Of a stretch of DNA of 49,626 nucleotides, positions 33,185 through 43,227 are shown one piece after another; positions within the stretch are counted from its first letter, which is position 1; the number at the start of each line of letters is the position of its first letter. This stretch comes from Pseudomonadota bacterium. Lineage in GTDB: Bacteria; Pseudomonadota; Gammaproteobacteria; Burkholderiales; Burkholderiaceae_C. The position numbers and the translations under genes are program-made. Where the stretch lies: the NCBI GenBank assembly GCA_021808525.1, contig JAKBBK010000014.1:1-49626 (forward strand). The letters are read 5' to 3'. The notes under the pieces are model-generated. The model searched no databases. It saw nothing but the letters and a program-made list of their open reading frames with translations, and was not told where the DNA came from.

Positions 33185-33805
33185 GTGTCCCTCGCACAAC
33201 CCATCGTGCTCTACCGCTATCGCCTTTCGGGCCATTGCCACCGCGTGGAACTGCTGCTGAGCATGCTGGGATTGCGCTACGAAACCCGGGAGGTCGATCT
33301 GCCGGCCGGCGAGCAGCGCCAGCCGTCGTTCCAGGCGCTCAACCCCTTCGGACAGGTTCCGGTGATCGACGACGAGGGCACCGTGGTGAGCGATTCCAAC
33401 GCCATCCTGGTGTACCTGGCCCTGCGCTACGGCGACGCGGGCTGGCTGCCACGCGACCCCGTCGGCGCGGCGCGGGTGCAACGCTGGCTTTCGCTGGCCG
33501 CCGGACCGCTGGCCTTCGGAGCGGCGCGTGCGCGCGCAGTCCGGGTGTTCCGGCGCGGGACCGATCCGACCGAGGCGATCGCGACCGCGCAGGCCTTGTT
33601 CACGCGCATGGATGGGCTGCTCGAGGGCCAGGCCTTCCTGGTCGGCGACACCCCCACCATCGCCGATCTGGCCATGTACAGCTACACCGCGCATGCTCCG
33701 GAGGGGGACATCTCCCTCGAACCCTGGCCGCGACTGCGCGCCTGGCTCGCACGGGTGCAGGCGCTGCCCGGCTTCATCGCCATGCCACCCTCGCAGCTTG
33801 GGTGA
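33185..33805 (+). CDS. Glutathione S-transferase
   Basis: A 206-residue GST. The thioredoxin-like N-terminal domain has LYRYRLSGHCHRVELLLSMLGL and the glutathione-binding FGQVPVIDDEGTVVSDSNAIL (cis-Pro and Ser-Asn region). The all-helical C-terminal domain has FLVGDTPTIADLAMYSYTAHA. The start is GTG with GGAG 8 bases upstream. It heads a cluster with two flavin-linked genes. It probably conjugates or reduces an electrophile; the substrate is unknown. Confidence 0.93.
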   Translation: MSLAQPIVLYRYRLSGHCHRVELLLSMLGLRYETREVDLPAGEQRQPSFQALNPFGQVPVIDDEGTVVSDSNAILVYLALRYGDAGWLPRDPVGAARVQRWLSLAAGPLAFGAARARAVRVFRRGTDPTEAIATAQALFTRMDGLLEGQAFLVGDTPTIADLAMYSYTAHAPEGDISLEPWPRLRAWLARVQALPGFIAMPPSQLG

Positions 33806-33820
33806 ACCGGGAACCCCGCC

Positions 33821-34753
33821 ATGCCGGAAACCGCCCCTGTCGACAGCGTGTTCCACGCCGGCGAGCTGGCCTTGCAGCAGCAGGCCGGCTCGCGTGAACA
33901 GCTGGCCCTGCACGGAGCGCGGATCGTGCAGGAAACCATGCCCTTGGCGCATCAGGCCTTTTTTGCCCAGCTTCCCTTCATGGTCGTCGGTGCCGCCGCC
34001 CCCGACGGACAAGTCTGGTGCGGGCTGCTGGAAGGCCGGCCCGGCTTCGTGCATGCTCGCGACGCGCGCACCCTGCGCGTGCAGGCGCTGGCGCAAGTCC
34101 ACGATCCGCTCGGCGCGGGCCTGCGCGTAGGTGCCTATGTGGGCATGCTCGGCATCGAGCCGGGCACACGCCGGCGCAACCGGGTCAACGGCCGCGTGCT
34201 CGAATTCGATGCCGAGGGCTTCAGCGTGGAGGTACGGCAGAGCTTCGGCAATTGCCCGCGCTACATCCAGCTACGCGAAACAGGGCTCGAGCGTCCTGCC
34301 TGCGATGCTCCGGCCCCGGTGCTCGCCTCGCGGCTGCAGGGCGAGGCGGCCGCGCTCGTGCGGCGTGCCGACACCCTGTTCATCGCTTCGCGCGCCGTCG
34401 AAGCACAAGCGGGTGGCGGAGCCGACGCCTCCCATCGGGGAGGCAGGCCCGGCTTTGTGCATGTGGACGCCTCGGGGCAGCGCCTCGCCTGGGCGGACTT
34501 CCCCGGCAATCGCTACTTCAACACCCTCGGCAACCTGCTGCTGGAGCCCCGCGCCGGCCTGCTATTCCCGGACTTCGACACCGGCGACCTGGTGCACGTG
34601 ACCGGCCGCGCCGAAGTGCTGGGCGCGGCGCAGGCATCGGCACTGGAAGGCGCTCAGCGCGCGGTGCTGCTGAACGTGGACCAGGTGATCCACCGCCCTG
34701 GCGCGCTGCGCCAGCGCTGGCGACTGCTGGAATATTCCCCCTACCTTCCCTGA
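33821..34753 (+). CDS. Pyridoxamine 5'-phosphate oxidase-family FMN-binding protein
   Basis: A 310-residue protein with a split-barrel flavin-binding fold. Indicative segments are FMVVGAAAPDGQVWCGLLEGRPGFVHA near the N-terminus, RRRNRVNGRVLEF, FGNCPRYIQLR, and FNTLGNLLLEPRAGLLFPDFDTGDLVHVTGRAEV in the C-terminal half. It belongs to the long PNPOx-like group found near GSTs and flavodoxin-type proteins; it is not PdxH. It starts 15 bases after the GST stop. A detoxification oxidoreductase role is inferred. Confidence 0.85.
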   Translation: MPETAPVDSVFHAGELALQQQAGSREQLALHGARIVQETMPLAHQAFFAQLPFMVVGAAAPDGQVWCGLLEGRPGFVHARDARTLRVQALAQVHDPLGAGLRVGAYVGMLGIEPGTRRRNRVNGRVLEFDAEGFSVEVRQSFGNCPRYIQLRETGLERPACDAPAPVLASRLQGEAAALVRRADTLFIASRAVEAQAGGGADASHRGGRPGFVHVDASGQRLAWADFPGNRYFNTLGNLLLEPRAGLLFPDFDTGDLVHVTGRAEVLGAAQASALEGAQRAVLLNVDQVIHRPGALRQRWRLLEYSPYLP

Positions 34754-34842
34754 CGAGCCGCACGGAACCCGCCCGCGCACCGCCGGGCGCGGATTCCCGC
34801 GATCTGCTGAAATACCGGTGCCAACAACAGGGGAATCCCACG

Positions 34843-35409
34843 ATGAGCGAATCCAGGAAGCTTCATTTCGTCACCATGCTCGGCAGCCTGCGCAAGGGCT
34901 CGCTGAACGCAGCCATCGCCCGCGCCCTGCCGGCGCTGGCGCCCGAGGGCGTGTCCATCGCGGCGCTGGGCTCGGTGGCCGAGTTCCCGCATTACGACGC
35001 GGACGTGCAGGCCGGCGGCTTTCCCCCCCCGGTGGTCGCGATGGCCGAGCAGATCCGGGCCGCCGACGGGGTGATCATCGTGACGCCCGAGTACAACTAC
35101 TCCGTGCCCGGGGCGCTGAAGAACGCCATCGACTGGCTGTCGCGCCTGACCCCGCAGCCCTTCGCCGGCAAGGCCGTGGCGATCCAGACCGCCTCGCCGG
35201 GGCTGCTGGGCGGCGCCCGCGCGCAATACCACCTGCGCCAGAGCCTGGTGTTCCTCGACGCCCATGTGCTCAACAAGCCCGAGGTCATGGTGGGCCAGGC
35301 TGCCGCCAAGGTCAGCGCCGATACCCTGGAGCTGAGCGACGGCGCCACCCGCGACTTCATCTCCACCCAGCTCAAGGCCCTGGCCGCGCTGGCCGCCAAG
35401 GTGGGCTGA
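34843..35409 (+). CDS. NAD(P)H-dependent FMN reductase
   Basis: A 188-residue flavodoxin-fold reductase. The FMN phosphate loop is GSLRKGSLN, and the family motif PEYNYSVPGALKNAIDWLSR is complete. Such enzymes reduce quinones, azo compounds or free flavin, and could supply reduced flavin to the preceding FMN-binding protein. It lies 89 bases after it with GGGG in front of the ATG, so it may be part of the same transcript. Confidence 0.93.
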   Translation: MSESRKLHFVTMLGSLRKGSLNAAIARALPALAPEGVSIAALGSVAEFPHYDADVQAGGFPPPVVAMAEQIRAADGVIIVTPEYNYSVPGALKNAIDWLSRLTPQPFAGKAVAIQTASPGLLGGARAQYHLRQSLVFLDAHVLNKPEVMVGQAAAKVSADTLELSDGATRDFISTQLKALAALAAKVG

Positions 35410-35672
35410 GACTGCTCGACGCCTTGTCGACGCCTGACAGGAGCATGATGCGGGGCTGATGCGGGCCTGATCCGGGCTTGACGCGCACATCGGGTCCAGG
35501 GCCCTCGGGCCCGCGCCGGCATCGCACAATGGGGGACCGCAGCTTCGAGCTCGCCCCCATGTCCAGGCTCCGCTCCTTCCCGCAGGCGACACGGTTCCAG
35601 GCGCCGCTTCAGGATCCGCTCCAGCCGCCGCCGCCCGCGAGGCTGCGCGCCCCGCGGGGCTTCGCGTCAGCG

Positions 35673-36092
35673 ATGCCGAGGTGGCTGGTGCTGACGGGGC
35701 TGGTGCTGGCCGGCGGCACCCTGCTCGAGCCCGCCACGGCGCTGGCGGGCCCCTACCTGGACGCGGTGCGCGTGCAGCAGGCCTGCCGCTCCATCGGCGA
35801 GCTGGGCGCCAGCGCCTTCCAGGCCCGGCCCTCGACCGCGGGCATCATGACCCGCTTCGAACTTCGATCCGCCGCGCAGGTGTGGCTGCAGCAGATGAAC
35901 ACCCTGCACCCCATTCCCGAGGGCCGCGAAGGGCGCATCATCCGCGCCACCGCGATGCATGCCTTCACCGCGGCCCTCAGCCCGCAGGATGCCTACGACT
36001 ACGGCTGGGCCCGGTGCATGGATGCCTACGGCCCCCCGCCCCCGGGCACCGCGCCCTTTCATCGCCCGTCGTCCACGGGACGCCTGCGATAG
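35673..36092 (+). CDS. Small secreted protein, unknown function
   Basis: A 139-residue protein beginning MPRWLVLTGLVLAGG, a Sec signal peptide with likely cleavage after ALA. The mature part is mostly helical with two cysteines (QQACRS, ARCMDA). The frame is open upstream to an ATG at 35559, which would bury the signal peptide in a Pro/Arg-rich leader, so I prefer the shorter form. Its 3' end overlaps the convergent FmdE-domain gene by 34 bases. No family recognised. Confidence 0.55.
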   Translation: MPRWLVLTGLVLAGGTLLEPATALAGPYLDAVRVQQACRSIGELGASAFQARPSTAGIMTRFELRSAAQVWLQQMNTLHPIPEGREGRIIRATAMHAFTAALSPQDAYDYGWARCMDAYGPPPPGTAPFHRPSSTGRLR

Positions 36093-36931
36093 GGATAGTT
36101 CTTCAGGCGCACGTCGCTGCGGGTGATGGTCTGCTGCACGGCCTTGGCCGGATCCACCCATTGCGCCCACTGGAAATCGGGAATGACGCGGGCGCTGTAG
36201 CTTTCGGTGAGCGGGTGGTCCAGGATGTCGTTGACCTGCTCCCATTGCTGGTAGCGCATCTGGTCGACCTGGTAGGGCGTGGGCTCGCCTCCGGCCGACT
36301 TGACCACGGCCTTCAGGGCTTCGATCTCACGCATGCTCACCCTGGGAGTCCACTGGATCCGGCCCGGCAGCATCACCGGCTCGCCGGGAATGTTGTTGAT
36401 GCCCTCCTTCCACGTGGCGAGCACGGCGACCTTGGTGTCGTCGCGGTACAGGACGATGGCATGGCTGTAGCGCTTGTCCCGGAAAAAGCCGAGATTGCCG
36501 TACTGCAGCCGCGCGCCCGTGAGAAAGGCCACGCCGTCGGACCAGCAGGGCGAATCCCCGCTGATGCCCCACAGCACGCTGCGATCGATGATGCCGTCGG
36601 GGAACAGAATCCTGAAGGCCACCCAGGCCGCGTTGGCCACGTGCACCGTTCCCTCGCAGTCGTGGCCGTGGAAGCGGATCAGGTCCTTCAGGGTCACCGG
36701 ATAGGTGTAGGGGTAGTAGCGCCCCTGCGTGCCCTGCGTGGCCAGCATCTCGAAGCTCGGCGCATAGGGCCGGTTCACCATCGAGGCGTACCAGGTCGGG
36801 GAACGATCCGGCGCCTCCACTCCGGTCTCGATGAAGATGTCGTGCCCTTCCACGAAGGTCGGCGGCGCCGCGTACACCCATGCGCATACCGCCCATGCCG
36901 CGACCGCCAGCGCCGCCCGAATGCCCCGCAT
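36059..36931 (-). CDS. Periplasmic FmdE-domain protein
   Basis: A 290-residue protein with a signal peptide (RAALAVAAWAVCAWVYA) and one domain of the FmdE family, named after subunit E of formylmethanofuran dehydrogenase. The conserved FHGHDCEGTVHVANAAW (His and Cys metal ligands), SGDSPCWSDGVAFLTG, and YGNLGFFRDKRYSHAIVLYRD are all present. No methanogenesis or C1-pathway gene is nearby. An exported metal- or haem-handling role is possible. It lies 152 bases downstream of kdpE on the same strand, and a 16-base palindrome sits in that gap. Family call is fairly sure; function unknown. Confidence 0.8.
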   Translation of the reverse strand: MRGIRAALAVAAWAVCAWVYAAPPTFVEGHDIFIETGVEAPDRSPTWYASMVNRPYAPSFEMLATQGTQGRYYPYTYPVTLKDLIRFHGHDCEGTVHVANAAWVAFRILFPDGIIDRSVLWGISGDSPCWSDGVAFLTGARLQYGNLGFFRDKRYSHAIVLYRDDTKVAVLATWKEGINNIPGEPVMLPGRIQWTPRVSMREIEALKAVVKSAGGEPTPYQVDQMRYQQWEQVNDILDHPLTESYSARVIPDFQWAQWVDPAKAVQQTITRSDVRLKNYPYRRRPVDDGR

Positions 36932-37043
36932 GGTGAACTCTCCCGAATGCGCCCCGCCCGGCGCGAGCCCCGGCAGGGGACTCGCCGAGGGCGTGGACCG
37001 TGGGACTCACTGTAGGCGCGGGCAGGCCCGACGGTGCTTGACC

Positions 37044-37059
37044 CATCGCAACTGCGATG
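37044..37059. promoter_or_regulatory. 16-bp palindrome between kdpE and the FmdE-domain gene
   Basis: CATCGCA, AC, TGCGATG: perfect 7-base arms with a 2-base centre, 25 bases beyond the kdpE stop and 113 bases before the FmdE-domain ATG. The short spacer suits a protein-binding dyad more than a hairpin. A promoter for the downstream gene was not clearly found. Confidence 0.4.
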
Positions 37060-37083
37060 ACTCCCCAGGCGTGGGCCCGGGAC

Positions 37084-37767
37084 TCACGACACCAGCCGGT
37101 AACCCGCGCCGCTCTCGGTCAGCAGGTGGCGCGGTCGCGCGGGCTGCTCCTCCAGCTTGTGCCGCAGGCGCCCCATGTACACCCGCAGATAGTGAGGGTT
37201 GTCCAGGGCGTTGGGCCCCCACAGTTCCTGCAGCAGGCGCCTGTGGCTGAGCAGCGCGCCGGCGTTGCGCGCCAGCAGCTCGAGCAGGCGGTACTCCATC
37301 AGGGTCAGGTGCACCGGCATGCCGCCCTTCTCGACCGAACGTCTGCCCATGTCCACGAGCACCTCGCCGAAGCGCACGATGCTCCCGTGCTCCCCGGTCT
37401 TGCCACGACGCAGCGCGGCGCGCACCCGGGCGAGCAGTTCCGCCACTCCGAAGGGCTTGCTCAGGTAGTCGTCGGCCCCCAGGTCGAGCGCACCGACTTT
37501 CGCGGGTTCATCGCTACGTGCCGACAGCACGATCACCGGAGCCTGGCTCCAGGCACGGAATCGGCGCAGGAACACCATGCCGTCCGCATCGGGCAGGCCG
37601 AGGTCCAGCAACACCAGCTCGGGCCGGCGCGAGGCGGCATCGATGAGCGCCCGCTCGCACTGCTGTGACTCGTGCACGCGATAGCCCTCGGCTTCCAGCG
37701 CCGAGCGCACGAAGCGCCGGATCTCGGCCTCGTCCTCAACCAGCAGGATCAGGGGCTGGCTGGTCAT
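37084..37767 (-). CDS. kdpE: Response regulator KdpE
   Basis: A 227-residue OmpR-type regulator. Receiver domain: acidic pair in VEDEAEI, phospho-acceptor Asp in LVLLDLGLPDADG, Lys in YLSKPF. The winged-helix domain ends RPRHLLTESGAGYRLVS, characteristic of KdpE. It activates kdp under potassium limitation. It overlaps the end of kdpD by 32 bases. Confidence 0.95.
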   Translation of the reverse strand: MTSQPLILLVEDEAEIRRFVRSALEAEGYRVHESQQCERALIDAASRRPELVLLDLGLPDADGMVFLRRFRAWSQAPVIVLSARSDEPAKVGALDLGADDYLSKPFGVAELLARVRAALRRGKTGEHGSIVRFGEVLVDMGRRSVEKGGMPVHLTLMEYRLLELLARNAGALLSHRRLLQELWGPNALDNPHYLRVYMGRLRHKLEEQPARPRHLLTESGAGYRLVS

Positions 37768-40489
37768 GCTCGGATTCCTCGGGAGCCTCGGAGGCCAGCG
37801 CGGGCGCGGCCTGCAGCGGCAGATCGAAGCCGAAGGCAGCCCCGCCCCGCGGCCGGTTGAAGGCGCGGATGCTGCCGCCATGCGCCTCGATCACCGAGCG
37901 GCAGATGGCCAGGCCCAGACCGACCCCCGGCACGGTCGACTCGGCCCGCCCGCGCGCGAACTTGTCGAACAGCGCCTGCTCGCGTCCCCGCGGCAGCCCT
38001 GGCCCCTCGTCCCAGACCGTGACACGAAGCAAGCTGCCCTCGGTACGCGCGTCGACCCCGATGCGCGTGCCCGCGGGGGTGTACTTCAGCGCGTTGTCCA
38101 GAAGGTTGAACAACACCCGCTCCAGCAAGGCGGCATCGACCTGGATCAGCGGCAGATCGGCCGGCAGGTCCACGCTCAGCGGGTGTTGCGCCAGCTGCTC
38201 CTCGTCGAGCATGCGCAGCGCGCTGCCCAGCAGTTCCTCCACCGACTGCCAGTCCTTGCGCAGCGTGACCCGGCCGGCCTGCAGGCGCGCCATCTCCAGC
38301 ATGTCCTCGACCATCCGGGCCAAGCGGCGCGACTGCTTGCCGATGGAGGCCGCCTGCGCCTGCAGCGCCGGCGCCTCGCCGGCCGCGCGCATGCGCAGCA
38401 GGTCGGCGGCGCCGATCAGCGAGGTCAGGGGGGTGCGCAGGTCGTGCGACAGGGCCGCCAGCACGGAGTTGCGCAGGCGCTCGGCCTCCATCTCGACCAG
38501 GGTCTCCTGCGCCACCTCGACGAAATGCAGGCGTTCGAGCGCAATCGCGATCTGCGAGGCGATGGTGTCGAGCAGTCGGCGCTGTTCGGGCACCACCACA
38601 CTGCGCTGCGCGCCGGGGGCGACCACCAGCACCCCGCGCACACGCATCGGCGCCTTCAAGGGCAGGTACAGCAGGCCCAGCGCGGGCAAGGTGTTGGTGC
38701 CGAGCCCCGCGGCCTCCTCATGTTCCAGGCACCAGCGCGCCAGGTCGATGTCCACGGGCTCGAGCGCACCGCCGGGGTCCGGCGAATCGACCGGGTGCAG
38801 GGCATCGTCACGGCCCAGCAGCAGCAGCGCGGCACGCGCCCTGAATCCGTTGCGCACATGCTGCAGGCCGAGGTCGGCCACCTGCTCCACCGTGAGCGCG
38901 CCCGAGAGGTCGCGCGACAGCGCGTACAGGTCGCGCGAGCGGCCTTCGCGCAACTGGGCCACCCGCACCTGGTAGCGCAGTCCCGAGGTGAGGTGGCCGA
39001 TGAGCAGCCCCACTCCCAGCATGACGCCGAAGGTGAACAGGTACTGCACGTCGCTGACGCCGAAGGAGTAGCGAGGCGGCACGTAGAAGAAATCGAAGGC
39101 CAGCACGTTGGCGAAGGCGGCCAGCACCGCGGGCCCGCGCCCCAGGCGCCAGGCGGTGAGCACCACCCCCGCCAGGAACAGCATGACCATGTTCGACAAG
39201 TCGAAGTAACCCAGCAAGGGGCTGGCCAGCAGGGTCACGGTGGCGCTGCCGGCCAGGGCCCAGGCATAGTCCGGCCAGGGCCAGGGGCGTGAGGCGCGCT
39301 CGGCGCCGGCCACGCCGGCCGTGCCCCGCGCGCTCGAGCGCGCGTCGGACTCGGGGGCCAGCAGAACCAGGTCCAGGTCCGGCGCCAGCCTGCCCAGCGC
39401 TCGCGCGAAGGATCCGTGCCGCAGCTCGTGCCACCCGCTGCGCCGGCGATGCCGCGCCATGATCACCCGGTTGAGATTGTGGGTTCGCGCGTAGGCCAGC
39501 ACCTCGGCCGCGGCCTGCTGCCCGGCCAGCACCGCGGTATGGGCGCCAAGATCGCGCCCGAGCTGCAGCAGCTTGAGAATGTCGCCCCGACGCGCCTGCG
39601 CCAGCTGCTGCAGCGGCGGCGTCTCGGCGTAGACCACGTGCCAGCGCGCGTGCAGGGCCTCGGCCAGGCGCGCGGCGGCGCGCACCAGGCCCGGGCCGTT
39701 GTCGGGCCCCACGCACACCAGCAGCGCCTCGGAGGCGCTCCACACCGCACCGCCCACCTGGGTGCTGCGGTAGCTGCGCATCTGGCTGTCGACGCGCTCG
39801 GCGGTCAGGCGCAGTGCGAGCTGGCGCAGCGCCAGCAAATTGCCCTTGCGAAAGAAATTGCGCAAGGCGCGCGCCGCCTGCGCCGGCACATAGACCTTGC
39901 CGTCGCGCAGGCGTTGCAGCAGTTCATCGGGCGGCAGGTCCACCAGCACGACGTCGTCGGCCTGCTGGAACAGGCGGTCGGGCACGGTCTCGCGCACCGG
40001 CACCTCGGCGATGCTGGCGACGATGGGGCTGACGCTGTCCAGGTGCTGCACGTTGAGGGTGGTGTACACCTCGATGCCGGCGGCGAGCAGCTCTTCCACG
40101 TCCTGCCAGCGCTTGGGGTGACGGCTGCCGGCGGCATTGCTGTGGGCCAGCTCGTCGACCAGCAACACCCCCGGGCGGCGCTGCAGCGCGGCGGCCAGGT
40201 CGAATTCCTCCACCTCGCGGCCGGCGGCCCGCAGCTGCGCGCGAGGCAGCAGCTCCAGGCCCTCGAGCAGGCGCCCGGTCTCCTGGCGGCCGTGGGTCTC
40301 GACCACGCCGCACACCACGTCCACGCCCTTGGCTCGCAGTTGCTGCGCGGCGGCCAGCATGGCAAAGGTCTTTCCAACGCCGGGCGATGCGCCGAAAAAG
40401 ATCTTCAGCCGGCCGCGCAGCGCCTCGCGCTCCTGCTGCTCGACTTCGCGCAGCAAGGCATCCGGGTCGGGGCGTGGGTCGTCGCTCAT
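37736..40489 (-). CDS. kdpD: Sensor histidine kinase KdpD
   Basis: A 917-residue sensor with the standard domains. The N-terminal KdpD domain has Walker A GASPGVGKTFAM. A USP-like domain (about 250-370), four closely spaced membrane helices (about 405-500), a GAF-like domain, and the kinase core (HDLRTPLTSLIGAADLLRM; NALKYTP; DEGPGLP; GVGLGLAICRSVIEAHGG) follow. It responds to low external potassium and ionic stress. It is 48 bases downstream of kdpC. Confidence 0.96.
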   Translation of the reverse strand: MSDDPRPDPDALLREVEQQEREALRGRLKIFFGASPGVGKTFAMLAAAQQLRAKGVDVVCGVVETHGRQETGRLLEGLELLPRAQLRAAGREVEEFDLAAALQRRPGVLLVDELAHSNAAGSRHPKRWQDVEELLAAGIEVYTTLNVQHLDSVSPIVASIAEVPVRETVPDRLFQQADDVVLVDLPPDELLQRLRDGKVYVPAQAARALRNFFRKGNLLALRQLALRLTAERVDSQMRSYRSTQVGGAVWSASEALLVCVGPDNGPGLVRAAARLAEALHARWHVVYAETPPLQQLAQARRGDILKLLQLGRDLGAHTAVLAGQQAAAEVLAYARTHNLNRVIMARHRRRSGWHELRHGSFARALGRLAPDLDLVLLAPESDARSSARGTAGVAGAERASRPWPWPDYAWALAGSATVTLLASPLLGYFDLSNMVMLFLAGVVLTAWRLGRGPAVLAAFANVLAFDFFYVPPRYSFGVSDVQYLFTFGVMLGVGLLIGHLTSGLRYQVRVAQLREGRSRDLYALSRDLSGALTVEQVADLGLQHVRNGFRARAALLLLGRDDALHPVDSPDPGGALEPVDIDLARWCLEHEEAAGLGTNTLPALGLLYLPLKAPMRVRGVLVVAPGAQRSVVVPEQRRLLDTIASQIAIALERLHFVEVAQETLVEMEAERLRNSVLAALSHDLRTPLTSLIGAADLLRMRAAGEAPALQAQAASIGKQSRRLARMVEDMLEMARLQAGRVTLRKDWQSVEELLGSALRMLDEEQLAQHPLSVDLPADLPLIQVDAALLERVLFNLLDNALKYTPAGTRIGVDARTEGSLLRVTVWDEGPGLPRGREQALFDKFARGRAESTVPGVGLGLAICRSVIEAHGGSIRAFNRPRGGAAFGFDLPLQAAPALASEAPEESEHDQPAPDPAG

Positions 40490-40537
40490 CGTGGACCGCT
40501 CGTGTCAAGCCGCGGCGGGCTGTGGCCTCAGCATAGT

Positions 40538-41128
40538 TCAGCGCCGGTGGGTCGGGCGAAGGCCGTCGAGGGCCAGGTTGAGCTCCAGCACATTCACCCG
40601 AGGCTCGCCGAACAGCCCCAGCCACGGCCGGTGCGCGAGGCGCCCGAGCAGCTGACGCAGCTGGAGCGGGCGCATGCCGCGGGCACGGGCCACGCGCGCG
40701 ACCTGGTAGTGCGCGGCCGCCAGGCTGATGTCGGGGTCGAGCCCGGAGCCCGACGCGGTCACCAGGTCGACCGGCACGGGCTGGTCGGCCTCGGCGGGGT
40801 CGGCGGCGCGCAGCGCGGCTACCCGGGCCCTGACCGCCGCCAGTTCGGCGGGGTTCGTGGGCCCGAGATTCGATCCGCCCGAGGCCAGGGCGTCGTAGGG
40901 CCGCGGCGAGGTCGCCGACGGACGCCCCCAGAAGTATTCCGGAGCGCTGAAGGACTGCCCGATGAGCACCGAGCCCACGGGCCGCCCCCGCAGCATGAGC
41001 ACCGAACCCTCGGCCTGCCAGGCGAACAACCCGTGGGCGACCACGCCCACCAGCAGGGGATAGGCCAGCCCGGTCAGCAGGCTCAAGCCCAGGAACAGCA
41101 CGAGGGCCGGACGAAACATTCGCAGCAT
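40538..41128 (-). CDS. kdpC: Potassium-transporting ATPase subunit KdpC
   Basis: A 196-residue single-span periplasmic subunit with N-terminal helix LVLFLGLSLLTGLAYPLLVG. Typical segments are GSVLIGQSFSAPEYFWGRPSAT, SGGSNLGPTNP and VTASGSGLDPDISLAAAHYQVARVARARG. It stabilises ATP binding by KdpB. It begins 13 bases after kdpB with GGAG upstream. Confidence 0.96.
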   Translation of the reverse strand: MLRMFRPALVLFLGLSLLTGLAYPLLVGVVAHGLFAWQAEGSVLMLRGRPVGSVLIGQSFSAPEYFWGRPSATSPRPYDALASGGSNLGPTNPAELAAVRARVAALRAADPAEADQPVPVDLVTASGSGLDPDISLAAAHYQVARVARARGMRPLQLRQLLGRLAHRPWLGLFGEPRVNVLELNLALDGLRPTHRR

Positions 41129-41141
41129 GGAAGTCTCCGCT

Positions 41142-43208
<2,067 letters not shown>

Positions 43209-43227
43209 CATCACTCCTCGTCGCGCA

